This document shows positions 52,261-60,996 of a DNA stretch of 64,000 nt, piece after piece. Source of the DNA: Bradyrhizobium sp. Gha (GTDB lineage: Bacteria; Pseudomonadota; Alphaproteobacteria; Rhizobiales; Xanthobacteraceae). The stretch covers positions 86,604-150,603 of the forward strand of contig NZ_FOQM01000014.1 in NCBI RefSeq assembly GCF_900113735.1, written 5' to 3'. Position 1 is the first letter of the stretch. Each line of letters begins with the position of its first letter. The position numbers and the translations under genes were made by a program. The notes beneath the pieces are model-generated. The model searched no databases. It saw only the letters and a list, made by a program, of their open reading frames with translations, and had not been told where the DNA came from.

Positions 52261-53378
52261 CGATTGCCTCCGGCCTGTTCCAGATCGCTGAGGCCGGCAA
52301 GGCCCGTCAGCCGCGGCTCGGAGACGCCGAGCACCTTGAACATCGCGCCCATGCCGCCGCGCCCGGTGTCGGTCAGCCGTTTCAGCGCCACCGAAATGTC
52401 GGTGGCGACTTCAGGCGTCGCCTTCTGCATCAGCGCCGCCGCGCGGGTGTCGATGCCGACGCGCTTGAGGAAATCACCTTGCGTCACCGGCCCGTGCACG
52501 CGCGCGCCGACGTCCTCGGCCGCCCGCGCCAGCGCCTGAAAATCGACATGGGCGGTGACGTCGGCCTGGCCGGGAGCCTTCAGCGGATCGGTGAAGCTGT
52601 GACGTGCGATCGCCTGGAAAGTGTCGCCGGCATCGCTGCGCAGATGGCCGTAGTCGATGATCAGCGCCGCGCCGTCCTGCTCGCGCACGCGCGTGGCGAG
52701 CTTCATGATCTCGGTGTCGGGCCGCCATTCGAACACTGCGCCGACCGGCGCCGCCCGCACAAGGGGCGGCAGCAGCACCTCGAAGCGCGGCGTCGGCTCG
52801 GATGCGGCGCCGAACTGGAGCTTGCCGTTGGGATCGATCTCGATCACGCGCTCGTGCCAGCCGTCCTCGCGCCTCACCATCTGGTGGATCGGGAGCACGT
52901 CGAAATATTCGTTGGCGAGGATGATGCCCGGTCCCTCGGGCACGTCGTCGATGCTGTCGTGCCAGGAGACATTGTTGCGCACGCCCGACAAAGTCGCCTG
53001 CTGCCGCTCGCGCAGGACCGGATTGACCTCGACCAGATGAATGCTGAGCCCCTGATAGAGCGGTGGCAGCACCCGCAGTGCGCGCAACGCGTCGGCCATC
53101 ATGGTCCCGCGGCCGGGACCGATCTCGATGAGTCGCAGGGATTGCGGCGAGCCCATCTGTTTCCAGACCGAGGCCGTCCACAACCCGAGCAGCTCGCCGA
53201 ACATCTGACTGACTTCGGGCGATGTGGTGAAGTCGCCTTCGCGCCCGAGCGGATCGCGCGAGACGTAATAGCCGTAGCGCGGATGCATCAGGCACGCTTC
53301 CATGTAGCGCCAGACCGGCATGGGGCCTGACGATTTGATCAAGGCCTTGATCTCGTTGAGCAGGGGCTGTTCGGTCAC
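52257..53378 (-). CDS. MidA/NDUFAF7-family SAM-dependent methyltransferase
   Basis: 373 residues. PVWRYMEACLMHPRYGYYVSRDPLGREGDFTTSPEVSQMFGELLG is the conserved N-terminal block, and LRLIEIGPGRGTMMADALR the SAM-binding motif. ILANEYFDVLPIHQ and LIIDYGHLRSDAGDTFQAI are further signatures. Mitochondrial NDUFAF7 methylates an Arg of a complex I subunit; the bacterial target is inferred to be similar. The GTG start at 53378 (GAGAAG upstream) is preferred to a TTG 18 nt earlier. It lies between lgt and pgeF in an operon. Confidence 0.92.
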   Translation of the reverse strand: MTEQPLLNEIKALIKSSGPMPVWRYMEACLMHPRYGYYVSRDPLGREGDFTTSPEVSQMFGELLGLWTASVWKQMGSPQSLRLIEIGPGRGTMMADALRALRVLPPLYQGLSIHLVEVNPVLRERQQATLSGVRNNVSWHDSIDDVPEGPGIILANEYFDVLPIHQMVRREDGWHERVIEIDPNGKLQFGAASEPTPRFEVLLPPLVRAAPVGAVFEWRPDTEIMKLATRVREQDGAALIIDYGHLRSDAGDTFQAIARHSFTDPLKAPGQADVTAHVDFQALARAAEDVGARVHGPVTQGDFLKRVGIDTRAAALMQKATPEVATDISVALKRLTDTGRGGMGAMFKVLGVSEPRLTGLAGLSDLEQAGGNR

Positions 53379-53396
53379 GTGTCTTCTCGAAATCAA

Positions 53397-54239
53397 TTAA
53401 CGAACGGCTTCAGTGGCCTTCGGCGCGCCGCGCCTGACAGCCAATACAATAAGTATGCTGCCGACAATAAGCATCGGGATCGACAACAGCATACCCATTG
53501 TCAATCCGCCCCAGAGGTAACCGAGCTGGACGTCCGGCTCGCGGAAATGCTCGCCGATGATCCGTGTCAGGCCATAGACCAGGATGAAGGTACCGAGGAT
53601 CATGCCGGGACGCTTCAAGGCCCCCCTTCGGATCATCACCGCGAGCACGACGAACAGCAGGACGCCCTCCATGCCCGCTTCGTAAAGCTGGCTCGGATGG
53701 CGCGGCACATCACCGCCGGTCGGAAAGACCATGGCCCAGGGCAGACTCGGGTCGGCTGCGCGGCCCCACAGCTCCCCGTTGATGAAGTTGGTCAGTCGCA
53801 CCAGGAAAATTCCGATCGGCGCAACGCCGCAGGTGATGTCGCCGAGCGACAGGATCGAGATGCCATTCTTCCGGGCGAACCACATCACCGCCACGACGCA
53901 GCCGAGAAAGCCGCCGTGGAACGACATGCCGCCTTCCCACAATTTGAAGATGGCCGCCGGATGCTCGGTGAAGAACGGCAGATTGTAGAACAGCACGTAA
54001 CCGGTGCGGCCGCCGAGAATGATGCCGAGCGTCACCCACAGGATGAAATCGTCGATCTGCGTCAGGCTGATCGGCGATGCGCCGGCCCATAGCCTGTCCT
54101 TCTTGATCAGTGAACGTGCATACAGCCAGCCGAACGTGATCCCGCAGATATAGCCGAGCGCGTACCAGCGGATCGCGAAAGGCCCGATCGCGACCGCGAT
54201 CGGGTTGAAGGACGGGAAGTCGATGAGCAGAGGGGGCAT
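53397..54239 (-). CDS. lgt: Prolipoprotein diacylglyceryl transferase
   Basis: Transfers diacylglycerol from phosphatidylglycerol to the lipobox Cys of prolipoproteins, at the inner membrane, ahead of LspA. The 280-residue protein has seven hydrophobic segments, ILGGRTGYVLFYN, the conserved His in GGMSFHGGF, the RLTNFINGELWGR signature, and RHPSQLYEAGMEG. The start MPPLLIDFPSFNP at 54239 fits the family. It is 8 nt after the stop of the dienelactone hydrolase gene. Confidence 0.95.
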   Translation of the reverse strand: MPPLLIDFPSFNPIAVAIGPFAIRWYALGYICGITFGWLYARSLIKKDRLWAGASPISLTQIDDFILWVTLGIILGGRTGYVLFYNLPFFTEHPAAIFKLWEGGMSFHGGFLGCVVAVMWFARKNGISILSLGDITCGVAPIGIFLVRLTNFINGELWGRAADPSLPWAMVFPTGGDVPRHPSQLYEAGMEGVLLFVVLAVMIRRGALKRPGMILGTFILVYGLTRIIGEHFREPDVQLGYLWGGLTMGMLLSIPMLIVGSILIVLAVRRGAPKATEAVR

Positions 54240-54247
54240 CGCGCCTG

Positions 54248-54985
54248 CTATTGCTGGACGAGATTGCGGCGATAGAGCGCCAGCAGCCGCTCCCAATGCC
54301 GCTCGGCGGCGGCGCGGTCATAGACCGGGCGCTTGGGGAAGGCGAAGCCGTGATGCGTGCCGGGATAGACCTCGACCTCGGCCTTCGCGCCTTGCATGCC
54401 CTCTTTGACCTTCTCGACAATCTCCGGCGGCGCGTAGACATCGGTCTCGGCGCAGGCGAAATACAGCTCAGCCTTGGTCTTGCCGGCCGCGAGATGCGGG
54501 CTGTCGTCCTGGTCGGTCGCGAGCTGCACACCGTAGATCGAGGCGGCGGCCTTGACGCTTTCAGGGAAATGCGTGGCGGCGTTGATGGCGTAGCGTCCGC
54601 TCATGCAGTAACCGACGGTGCCGACCATCTTGGTGTTCGCGCTCACTTGGCCCTCGGCATAGGTGAGCAACGCGCGCGTGTCGTCCATGATCATGGGAAT
54701 GGTCAGTGAGCCCATCAGCGCGAACATGCGCTTGCGCTCCGGCGCGTTCGGGTCGGCCGGCAGCGCGCCAAGCTCCATCACGCCGGAGCGGTAATAGAGA
54801 TTCGGCAGCATCACGTAATAGCCCGAGGTCGCGAGCCGGCGGGCCATGTCGCGCAGCTCTTCGCGGATCGCCGGCGCGTCCATGTAGAACAGGACGACCG
54901 GGAACGGTCCGCCGCGTTCGGGATGGACGATGAAGGTCGCGGTGTGGCCGTCCCTGGTGGGGATTGCGATCTGCTGCTCGATCAT
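54248..54985 (-). CDS. Dienelactone hydrolase-family protein
   Basis: 245-residue cytosolic alpha/beta hydrolase. The nucleophile elbow is VGYCMSG with Cys127 as in carboxymethylenebutenolidase, the acid Asp is in CAETDVYAP, and the His in GTHHGFAFP. Substrate unknown; it is not in an aromatic-degradation cluster, so a general esterase role is possible. It is the first gene of the lgt operon. Confidence 0.88.
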   Translation of the reverse strand: MIEQQIAIPTRDGHTATFIVHPERGGPFPVVLFYMDAPAIREELRDMARRLATSGYYVMLPNLYYRSGVMELGALPADPNAPERKRMFALMGSLTIPMIMDDTRALLTYAEGQVSANTKMVGTVGYCMSGRYAINAATHFPESVKAAASIYGVQLATDQDDSPHLAAGKTKAELYFACAETDVYAPPEIVEKVKEGMQGAKAEVEVYPGTHHGFAFPKRPVYDRAAAERHWERLLALYRRNLVQQ

Positions 54986-55179
54986 GTCTTGCGTTCCGCG
55001 TTGTGATTCCCGTTATGCCGGGACGTTGAATACGATTGCAAGGAAACCGGGACATGACAAGGATACCGCGGCGCGGCCCTTGAACCCGTCACCGCGGATT
55101 GCCATTGTCTTTCCACGCGTTCGCGCAAAGTTTATCGGGGCCGCCAAAGCACCGGTAAGAGACCGATCAGGAGACCGAC

Positions 55180-55455
55180 ATGACCCAGACCACCAACCGG
55201 TTTTTCGACGAGATCGGCCGCATGATGAACGATGCCGCCGGTGCGGCTCAGGGCGTCAAGCGCGAGTTCGATACTGTCATGCGCAACCAGGCCGAAAAAT
55301 TCCTGCGCGACATGGACCTGGTCAAGCGCGAGGAGTTCGAGGCAGTCAAGGACATGGCCCGCCTGGCGCGCGAGGAGAACGAGACCCTGAAGGCGCGCAT
55401 CGCGGCGCTGGAGGCCAAGCTCGGCGGTTCACCCTCGCCCTCCAGGGGAGGGTAG
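55180..55455 (+). CDS. ubiK: Ubiquinone biosynthesis accessory factor UbiK (BMFP family)
   Basis: 91 residues. RFFDEIGRMMNDAAGAAQGVKREFDTVMRNQAEKFL is the membrane-binding amphipathic region, and DLVKREEFEAVKDMARLAREENETLKARIAALEAKL is the C-terminal coiled coil that trimerises it. UbiK helps the Ubi-complex hydroxylation steps. ATG 55180 has CAGGAG 6 nt upstream. Confidence 0.88.
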   Translation: MTQTTNRFFDEIGRMMNDAAGAAQGVKREFDTVMRNQAEKFLRDMDLVKREEFEAVKDMARLAREENETLKARIAALEAKLGGSPSPSRGG

Positions 55456-55612
55456 GAACCCGGGCCGCCAGCCCATTCTCCTTGTCATTTCCGCATCTTC
55501 CGGGTAAAAGCCCGCCACGTTCACGGCCCCCGCACCCCTGGAGGCTTGCTGTGGACCATGCCATGGGCCGCGCTGCGGCCCATTAACTTTTGCAAAAACA
55601 AGGACTTAGACT

Positions 55613-56338
55613 ATGGCGACGACCGTCAAGGAATTGAAGGCGACCGCACGTCCGAAGAGCGGCAAGGGGGCCGCCCGGGCTGAGCGTCGCGCCGGGAGAG
55701 TGCCCGGAGTGATCTATGGTAACAACCAGCCCCCGCTCCCGATCTCGGTTGACGATCGTGAACTGCGCCAGCGCATCCTCGCCGGCCGGTTCCTGACCAC
55801 GCTGGTCGACGTCGAACTCGACGGCAAGAAGCACCGCGTGATTCCGCGCGACTATCACCTCGATCCGGTCAGGGACTTCCCGATCCATGTCGATTTCATG
55901 CGGCTCGGCGAAGGCGCTACCATCCGCATCAGCGTTCCCTTGCATGTCGTGAAGGCGGAAGGTTCGCCCGGCGTGAAGCGCGGCGGCACCGTCAACATCG
56001 TTGCCCACGCGATCGAGCTCGAATGCGGCGTCGAGAGCATCCCGCAATACATCGAGGCCGACGTCGGCTCGCTCGAAATCGGTCACTCGCTGCATCTGTC
56101 TGACATCAAGCTGCCGACTGGCGTGAAGGCGCTGACCCGCGAGGACGCGACCCTGGTCACCATCGTGCCGCCGTCCGGCTACGCCGAAGAGCAGAAAGCC
56201 GCTGCTGCGGCTGCTGCTGGTGGCGCGGCTCCGGGCGCGGCGGCTGCTCCGGCAGCTGGCGCTGCGGCTCCGGCCGCGGGGGCTGCTGCGTCTGCGGCTG
56301 CTGCCAAGGCTCCCGCCGGCGGCGACAAGAAGAAGTAA
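55613..56338 (+). CDS. rplY: Ribosomal protein L25 (CTC/TL5 type)
   Basis: 241 residues. The N-terminal 5S rRNA-binding L25 domain is KELKATARPKSGKGAARAERRAGRVPGVIYG, followed by the TL5/CTC beta domain (VDFMRLGEGATIRISVPL...GGTVNIVAHAIELECGVESIPQYIEADV). A long Ala/Gly/Pro tail (AAAAGGAAPGAAAAPAAG) ends DKKK. It starts the rplY-pth-ychF operon. Confidence 0.96.
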   Translation: MATTVKELKATARPKSGKGAARAERRAGRVPGVIYGNNQPPLPISVDDRELRQRILAGRFLTTLVDVELDGKKHRVIPRDYHLDPVRDFPIHVDFMRLGEGATIRISVPLHVVKAEGSPGVKRGGTVNIVAHAIELECGVESIPQYIEADVGSLEIGHSLHLSDIKLPTGVKALTREDATLVTIVPPSGYAEEQKAAAAAAAGGAAPGAAAAPAAGAAAPAAGAAASAAAAKAPAGGDKKK

Positions 56339-56399
56339 TCTCTCGAGAAAGCCGGCGCGTGATCTCCGATCGCGCGCTGGCTGAGGGGCGCGCCGCGTC

Positions 56400-57005
56400 A
56401 TGCGACTCTTTGTTGGGCTCGGCAATCCCGGCGCGAAATACGCACGTAACCGGCACAATATCGGCTTCATGGCCGTCGACGAGATCGCGCGGCGTCATGG
56501 TTTCGCACCATGGCGCCGTCGCTTTCAGGGTGAGACTTCGGAAGGCACGCTCGGCACCGAGCGCGTGATCCTGCTCAAGCCGACGACCTACATGAACGAT
56601 TCCGGCCGCAGCGTTCAGGAAGCGGCGAGCTTCTTCAAGATCGCGCCTGGCGACACCACGGTGTTTCACGACGAGCTCGAGCTGCCGCCGGGCAAGGTGC
56701 GGGTGAAGATCGGCGGCGGCATCGCCGGCCATAATGGCCTGCGCTCGATCTCGGCGCATATCGGCAACGAGTATCGCCGTGTCAGGCTCGGGATCGGTCA
56801 TCCCGGCGTCAAGGAGATGGTGCACGGCCATGTCCTGTCGGACTTCGCCAAGGCCGACAACGACTGGGTGACGACGCTCTGCGACGCGGTGGCCGAGCAC
56901 GCCGCACTGATCGCCAAGGGCACGGACGCGACCTTCGCCAACAGGGTGCATCTGGCGATGCAGGCGAAGGGATTTTTGACCAAGGACGAAAACGGCAAGG
57001 AATAG
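56400..57005 (+). CDS. pth: Peptidyl-tRNA hydrolase
   Basis: Recycles tRNA from peptidyl-tRNA that has dropped off the ribosome. The 201-residue protein has LGNPGAKYARNRHNIGF with catalytic His, PTTYMNDSGRSV, FHDELELPPGKVRVKIGGGIAGHNGLRSI and the C-terminal lid. It lies 61 nt after rplY and 4 nt before ychF. Confidence 0.96.
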   Translation: MRLFVGLGNPGAKYARNRHNIGFMAVDEIARRHGFAPWRRRFQGETSEGTLGTERVILLKPTTYMNDSGRSVQEAASFFKIAPGDTTVFHDELELPPGKVRVKIGGGIAGHNGLRSISAHIGNEYRRVRLGIGHPGVKEMVHGHVLSDFAKADNDWVTTLCDAVAEHAALIAKGTDATFANRVHLAMQAKGFLTKDENGKE

Positions 57006-57009
57006 GCTC

Positions 57010-58107
57010 GTGGGATTCAAATGCGGAATCGTCGGATTGCCCAATGTCGGCAAGTCGACCTTGTTCAATGCGCTGACCGAGACGGCTGCGGCGCAGGCCG
57101 CGAACTATCCGTTCTGCACGATCGAGCCCAACGTCGGCGAGGTCGCCGTGCCCGATCCGCGGCTCGACAGGCTGGCGGCGATCGCCAAATCGGCGCAGAT
57201 CATTCCGACCCGGCTGACGTTCGTCGACATCGCCGGCCTCGTGCGCGGCGCTTCGAAGGGTGAAGGTCTGGGCAACCAGTTCCTGGCCAACATCCGCGAG
57301 GTCGACGCCATCGCGCATGTGGTGCGTTGCTTTGAGGATTCCGACATCACCCATGTCGAAGGCAAGATCGCCCCGCTCGCCGACATCGAGACCATCGAGA
57401 CCGAGCTGATGCTCGCCGACCTCGACAGCCTCGAGAAGCGCGTCGACAACCTGAGCAAAAAGGCCAAGGGCAACGACAAGGACGCCAAGGAGCAGCTCGA
57501 CCTCGTCAACCGCACGCTGGTGCTGCTGCGCGACGGCAAGCCCGCGCGGCTCGTGGAGCGCAAGGCGGAGGAGGAGCGCGCTTTCGGCATGCTCGGCTTG
57601 CTGTCGTCCAAGCCCGTGCTCTATGTCTGCAACGTCGAGGAAGGCTCGGCTGCGACCGGCAATTCGTTCTCCAAGGCCGTGCAGGAGCAGGCCGCCAAGG
57701 AAGGCGCCGTGGCCGTCGTGATCTCCGCCAAGATCGAATCCGAAATCGCGACCATCTCGCGCGACGAGCGCACCGACTTCCTGGAGACGCTGGGTCTGGA
57801 AGAAGCCGGCCTCGATCGCCTGATCCGCGCCGGCTACACGCTGCTCGATCTCATCACCTATTTCACCGTCGGCCCGAAGGAAGCGCGGGCCTGGACCATC
57901 TACCGTGGCACCAAGGCGCCTGGCGCCGCCGGTGTCATCCACACCGATTTCGAGAAGGGCTTTATTCGCGCCGAGACCATTGCCTATTCGGACTATGTCG
58001 CCTGCAACGGTGAGGCTGGCGCGCGCGATGCCGGCAAGCTCCGCCTGGAAGGCAAGGAATACGTCGTCGCCGACGGCGACGTGATGCACTTCCGCTTCAA
58101 TACGTAA
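57010..58107 (+). CDS. ychF: Redox-regulated ribosome-binding ATPase YchF/OLA1
   Basis: 365 residues. The P-loop is GLPNVGKSTLFNAL, the G3-like motif is DIAGLVRGASKGEGLGNQFLANI, and NVEE stands where the GTPase NKxD would be, giving ATP preference. A coiled coil (LDSLEKRVDNLSKKAKG) and a TGS domain (YFTVGPKEARAWTIYRGTKAPGAAGVIHTDFEKGFIRAE) follow. The start is GTG 57010. It closes the rplY-pth-ychF operon. Confidence 0.96.
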   Translation: MGFKCGIVGLPNVGKSTLFNALTETAAAQAANYPFCTIEPNVGEVAVPDPRLDRLAAIAKSAQIIPTRLTFVDIAGLVRGASKGEGLGNQFLANIREVDAIAHVVRCFEDSDITHVEGKIAPLADIETIETELMLADLDSLEKRVDNLSKKAKGNDKDAKEQLDLVNRTLVLLRDGKPARLVERKAEEERAFGMLGLLSSKPVLYVCNVEEGSAATGNSFSKAVQEQAAKEGAVAVVISAKIESEIATISRDERTDFLETLGLEEAGLDRLIRAGYTLLDLITYFTVGPKEARAWTIYRGTKAPGAAGVIHTDFEKGFIRAETIAYSDYVACNGEAGARDAGKLRLEGKEYVVADGDVMHFRFNT

Positions 58108-58125
58108 GGCGCGAAGCGGGGTGCC

Positions 58126-58422
58126 TCACCGCATCCCGCCGCCCTGATCCCTGATCGCGCCGAGATGCTCGTTGATGCGAAACACGATCAGGATCAATTC
58201 CGCGGCGATGCGCGAGAACACGACGCCGACGACGACGCCCGCGATCGATTCCAGCACGACGAGGAACCCGGCAAACGGGCTGATTGCCATCGCGGTGAGG
58301 CCGGCAAAGATTCCGGAGAGTCCGAACAGGCAGATCACGCCGATCACCAGCCAGTAGAAGGTCTTGATGATCGTCGGCGTGATGAAGCGGTCCCATTGAA
58401 ACAGGTCGCTGAATGAAAACAT
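58126..58422 (-). CDS. DUF4282 small membrane protein
   Basis: 98 residues with two transmembrane helices (about 21-47 and 50-72) and a short charged tail (FRINEHLGAIRDQGGGMR). The DLFQWDRFITP start and the SRIAAELILIVFRINEHL stretch match DUF4282 proteins. It runs convergently to ychF with 18 nt between the stops. Role unknown. Confidence 0.85.
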   Translation of the reverse strand: MFSFSDLFQWDRFITPTIIKTFYWLVIGVICLFGLSGIFAGLTAMAISPFAGFLVVLESIAGVVVGVVFSRIAAELILIVFRINEHLGAIRDQGGGMR

Positions 58423-58581
58423 CGCTCTCCCCCGGGCAGATCGCGCCCCCCGGCCGCGCTGCCAGACAATGAGGCAGGTCCGGCCCGACTCGCTGAATGT
58501 AGCACGAGCCATGCGGACCGGCCGGTTGAGATTGCCGCAAAGTGCGGCCACAATCTGTCCTTCCCGCAAAGCTTTTCCAAC

Positions 58582-59034
58582 ATGACCCTGACATTCGAAG
58601 ATTTCCCGACCGGCCGCTATGGAACGTTCGGCCCGCGCCACGTCACCCGCGACGAGATCCTGGCCTTCGCCGCCGAATTCGATCCGCAGCCGATGCATCT
58701 GGACGAGGAGGCCGCCAGCAAAAGCATGCTGCGCGGCCTTTCCGGCTCCGGCTGGCACCTCTGCTCGCTGATGATGCGGATGATGGCCGACGGGTTCATC
58801 ACCCGCGCCGCGTCGCTCGGATCTCCCGGGGTCGATGAAGTGCGGTGGCTCTCGCCGCTCAGGCCGGACGACGATCTGACACTGGATGTTGACGTGCTCG
58901 AGGCGCGTACCTCGAAGAGCCGTCCGAATCTCGGCATCGTCAAGTTCAAATGCACGATGCGCAACGCCAAGGGCGAAGTGCTCGGCGAGATGGTCTCGCC
59001 CATCCTGATCGAACGGCGCGCGGGAGCGGTCTGA
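58582..59034 (+). CDS. MaoC-like hot-dog dehydratase, first copy
   Basis: 150 residues of the MaoC/R-hydratase type. It has the hydratase motif FAAEFDPQPMHLDEEA, in which Asp and His are catalytic, and SGSGWHLCSLMMRMM. The next gene overlaps its stop by one base (TGATG) and encodes a homologue, suggesting a heteromeric enoyl-CoA hydratase/dehydratase. Substrate unknown. Confidence 0.9.
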   Translation: MTLTFEDFPTGRYGTFGPRHVTRDEILAFAAEFDPQPMHLDEEAASKSMLRGLSGSGWHLCSLMMRMMADGFITRAASLGSPGVDEVRWLSPLRPDDDLTLDVDVLEARTSKSRPNLGIVKFKCTMRNAKGEVLGEMVSPILIERRAGAV

Positions 59035-59513
59035 TGCGGTTCTTCGAAGAGATCGAGATCGGCCAGCGTCGCGACATCGGCAGCTATCATTTCACTGCGG
59101 AATCCATCAAGGCGTTCGCCGCCAAGTTCGATCCGCAGCGCTTCCATCTCGACGAGGAGGAGGGCAAGAATTCGCTGTTTGGTGGGCTCGCTGCGTCCGG
59201 CTGGCATGTCGGCTCGGCCTGCATGAGCCTGCTCGTCGCCGACGGCCAGCGTCAGGCGCGGGAAGCCGCAGCACGCGGCGAGGAGGTCGCCGTGTGGGGC
59301 CCGTCACCGGGGTTTCGCGATCTGCGCTGGATCAGGCCGGTGCTGTCAGGCGACACCGTGAGTTACGCAAATATCGTCATCGACAAGCGCAGCTCCGCCT
59401 CGCGCCCTGGGTGGGGCATTCTGACTGCCCGCACCACCGGCACCAACCAGCGCGGCGAGGAGGTCTATTCCATCACCGCCAGCGCGTTCGTGCCGATGCG
59501 GAAGGGCGGTTAG
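59034..59513 (+). CDS. MaoC-like hot-dog dehydratase, second copy
   Basis: 159 residues. The same motif occurs as FAAKFDPQRFHLDEEEG with Asp and His, and AASGWHVGSACMSLLV. It is a paralogue of the previous gene and shares the stop/start base, so the two are translated together. The C-terminus reads TTGTNQRGEEVYSITASAFV. Confidence 0.9.
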   Translation: MRFFEEIEIGQRRDIGSYHFTAESIKAFAAKFDPQRFHLDEEEGKNSLFGGLAASGWHVGSACMSLLVADGQRQAREAAARGEEVAVWGPSPGFRDLRWIRPVLSGDTVSYANIVIDKRSSASRPGWGILTARTTGTNQRGEEVYSITASAFVPMRKGG

Positions 59514-59726
59514 ACCAGTTCCAGAATGAACGAGAAAACCAGCGCGAAAAACTTGTCAGCCAGTGTTGCCCGCGCGCTATGGACGCGATTCCGGGTGGCT
59601 GCCATAAGCCTCCCCAAGACGGCTGGCGCTCGCAAAGCGGCTGCCGGAACCATCGAGTTGCTAACCAATTATGAACCTGTCGCTGTCTATTTGAACGAAC
59701 TGGGCAGAGTACAGGGGACGAGAACA

Positions 59727-59873
59727 ATGGCAGACCGCGGCGCACTCAAGCTGGTCGGATTCATCTTCGCTACCACGACCTTGGCCGTGATGCTGGTGGC
59801 CGGGATGGTGGTGAAGGGTTACGCCGACGGCGCCTACACCCTGGAAGCCTCGACCGTCGACGCGAGCCGTTAA
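59727..59873 (+). CDS. Small membrane protein
   Basis: 48 residues, starting MADRGALKLVGFIF behind GGGGACGAG. One transmembrane helix (FIFATTTLAVMLVAGMVV), then a short extracytoplasmic tail GYADGAYTLEASTVDASR. An in-frame longer version exists, but the upstream part lacks a ribosome site. Function unknown. Confidence 0.65.
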   Translation: MADRGALKLVGFIFATTTLAVMLVAGMVVKGYADGAYTLEASTVDASR

Positions 59874-59937
59874 GGCCTCGTTAACTCCGCGGGGCCACGA
59901 ACTGGCCTCCGCGCGGAGCCGCAACGCGGCCTTCCCT

Positions 59938-60075
59938 TCAGCGGCTATAGACGAGCGCCAAGATCGCGATCGCAATAGCCAGCAGCCCGACAAAGCGCAG
60001 CATGATGCTCCCGAACTGGTTTGGCGCGGGCCGCAACGGTATCGGGGCCGTGTTATCGGGCCGAATGCTTTCCAT
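59938..60075 (-). CDS. Small hydrophobic protein (possible)
   Basis: 45 residues, MESIRPDNTAPIPLRPAPNQ followed by one transmembrane helix (IMLRFVGLLAIAIAILALVYSR). A GGGGA site lies about 11 nt upstream. Coding is plausible but not proven. Confidence 0.45.
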   Translation of the reverse strand: MESIRPDNTAPIPLRPAPNQFGSIMLRFVGLLAIAIAILALVYSR

Positions 60076-60193
60076 CTGAGATGTCCCCGAGGCCCGGCCG
60101 TCAGCGGCACTGGCGCTAAGGCATTGGTCGCCGGGGTGGGGCGGACGGTTCACGGCCCCGCTGTCTTGCTCACGCGCAGCCAAATCCTCCGCT

Positions 60194-60295
60194 GTCATGC
60201 CCCGGCTTGACCGGGGCATCCAGTACGCCGTGGCGTCTCGGTTCAAAAACTATTGTCTCTGGAGTACTGGATCACCCGCATTCGCGGGTGATGAC
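60194..60295. repeat. Composite palindromic repeat
   Basis: GTCATGCCCCGG...CCGGGGCATCCAGTAC is followed by GTACTGGATCACCCGC...GCGGGTGATGAC. CCAGTAC/GTACTGG and the outer GTCAT/ATGAC ends pair, giving a cruciform-like element with two hairpins. Confidence 0.8.
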
Positions 60296-60395
60296 GCCTT
60301 TGTTGGGGATCGCGTGTGCGATCAATCACGTCCCAGAATCAAAACCGCCGCGTCCCTTCCGGAACGCGGCGGCTGGTGATGCCAGGTCGGCGCGA

Positions 60396-60824
60396 TCAGC
60401 TGTTGCGCAGGCCGTCGGCGGCGCGCTTCCACTGAGCGACGTTGTCGGCGATCATACGGGTCGACTTCATCGCGGCTTGGCTCAGCTGGGCGTAACCGGA
60501 GATCTCGCGCTGGACGCGCTGGCCTTCGGCGTGGAGCAGGTCGCGCAGGCTCTCGAGCTCGGAGATCAGATTCTCGATCTCGGCAAGCGAGGTGCCGGCG
60601 ACGCGCTGGATCAGCGAGTTGACGTTGGTGACTGTCGCTTCGGCGCTCGGATCGAGCGGCGGCGAATCCGTGGCCGTGGTGGTCGCGGCGGGCCGGCGCA
60701 GATAGGCGATATCGTTGCGGACGAAATCGCGGATGCCGGCTTCGACTTCCGTCACGGCGGCGAGGTTGCTGTCGACCGTCTCGGTCTCGGTGGTCTCGGT
60801 CTTTTCCGGACGCATGGCGTTCAT
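60396..60824 (-). CDS. Hypothetical protein with a C-terminal helical region
   Basis: 142 residues, cytosolic, no signal peptide. The N-terminus is Thr/Glu-rich (RPEKTETTETETVDSN). The C-terminal half is heptad-like helix (VNSLIQRVAGTSLAEIENLISELESLRDLLHAEGQRVQREISGYAQLSQAAMKSTRMI), so probably oligomeric. ATG 60824 has AGGGGAATA upstream. Not recognised. Confidence 0.75.
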   Translation of the reverse strand: MNAMRPEKTETTETETVDSNLAAVTEVEAGIRDFVRNDIAYLRRPAATTTATDSPPLDPSAEATVTNVNSLIQRVAGTSLAEIENLISELESLRDLLHAEGQRVQREISGYAQLSQAAMKSTRMIADNVAQWKRAADGLRNS

Positions 60825-60996
60825 CGTTATTCCCCTGTTCGCGTTGAGCGCGGCGCGAGTGTCCCCCGCACGACGATGTGTGTCAGGCCGGCGCATCTGG
60901 GCTTCGGATTTTGACCGCAACGGGGCCGAGATGCGGCAAGGCCGGACCATTCGGGGGCTTTGCCGTGGCGCATGGTTACGAGAGTCTGAAGAAGGC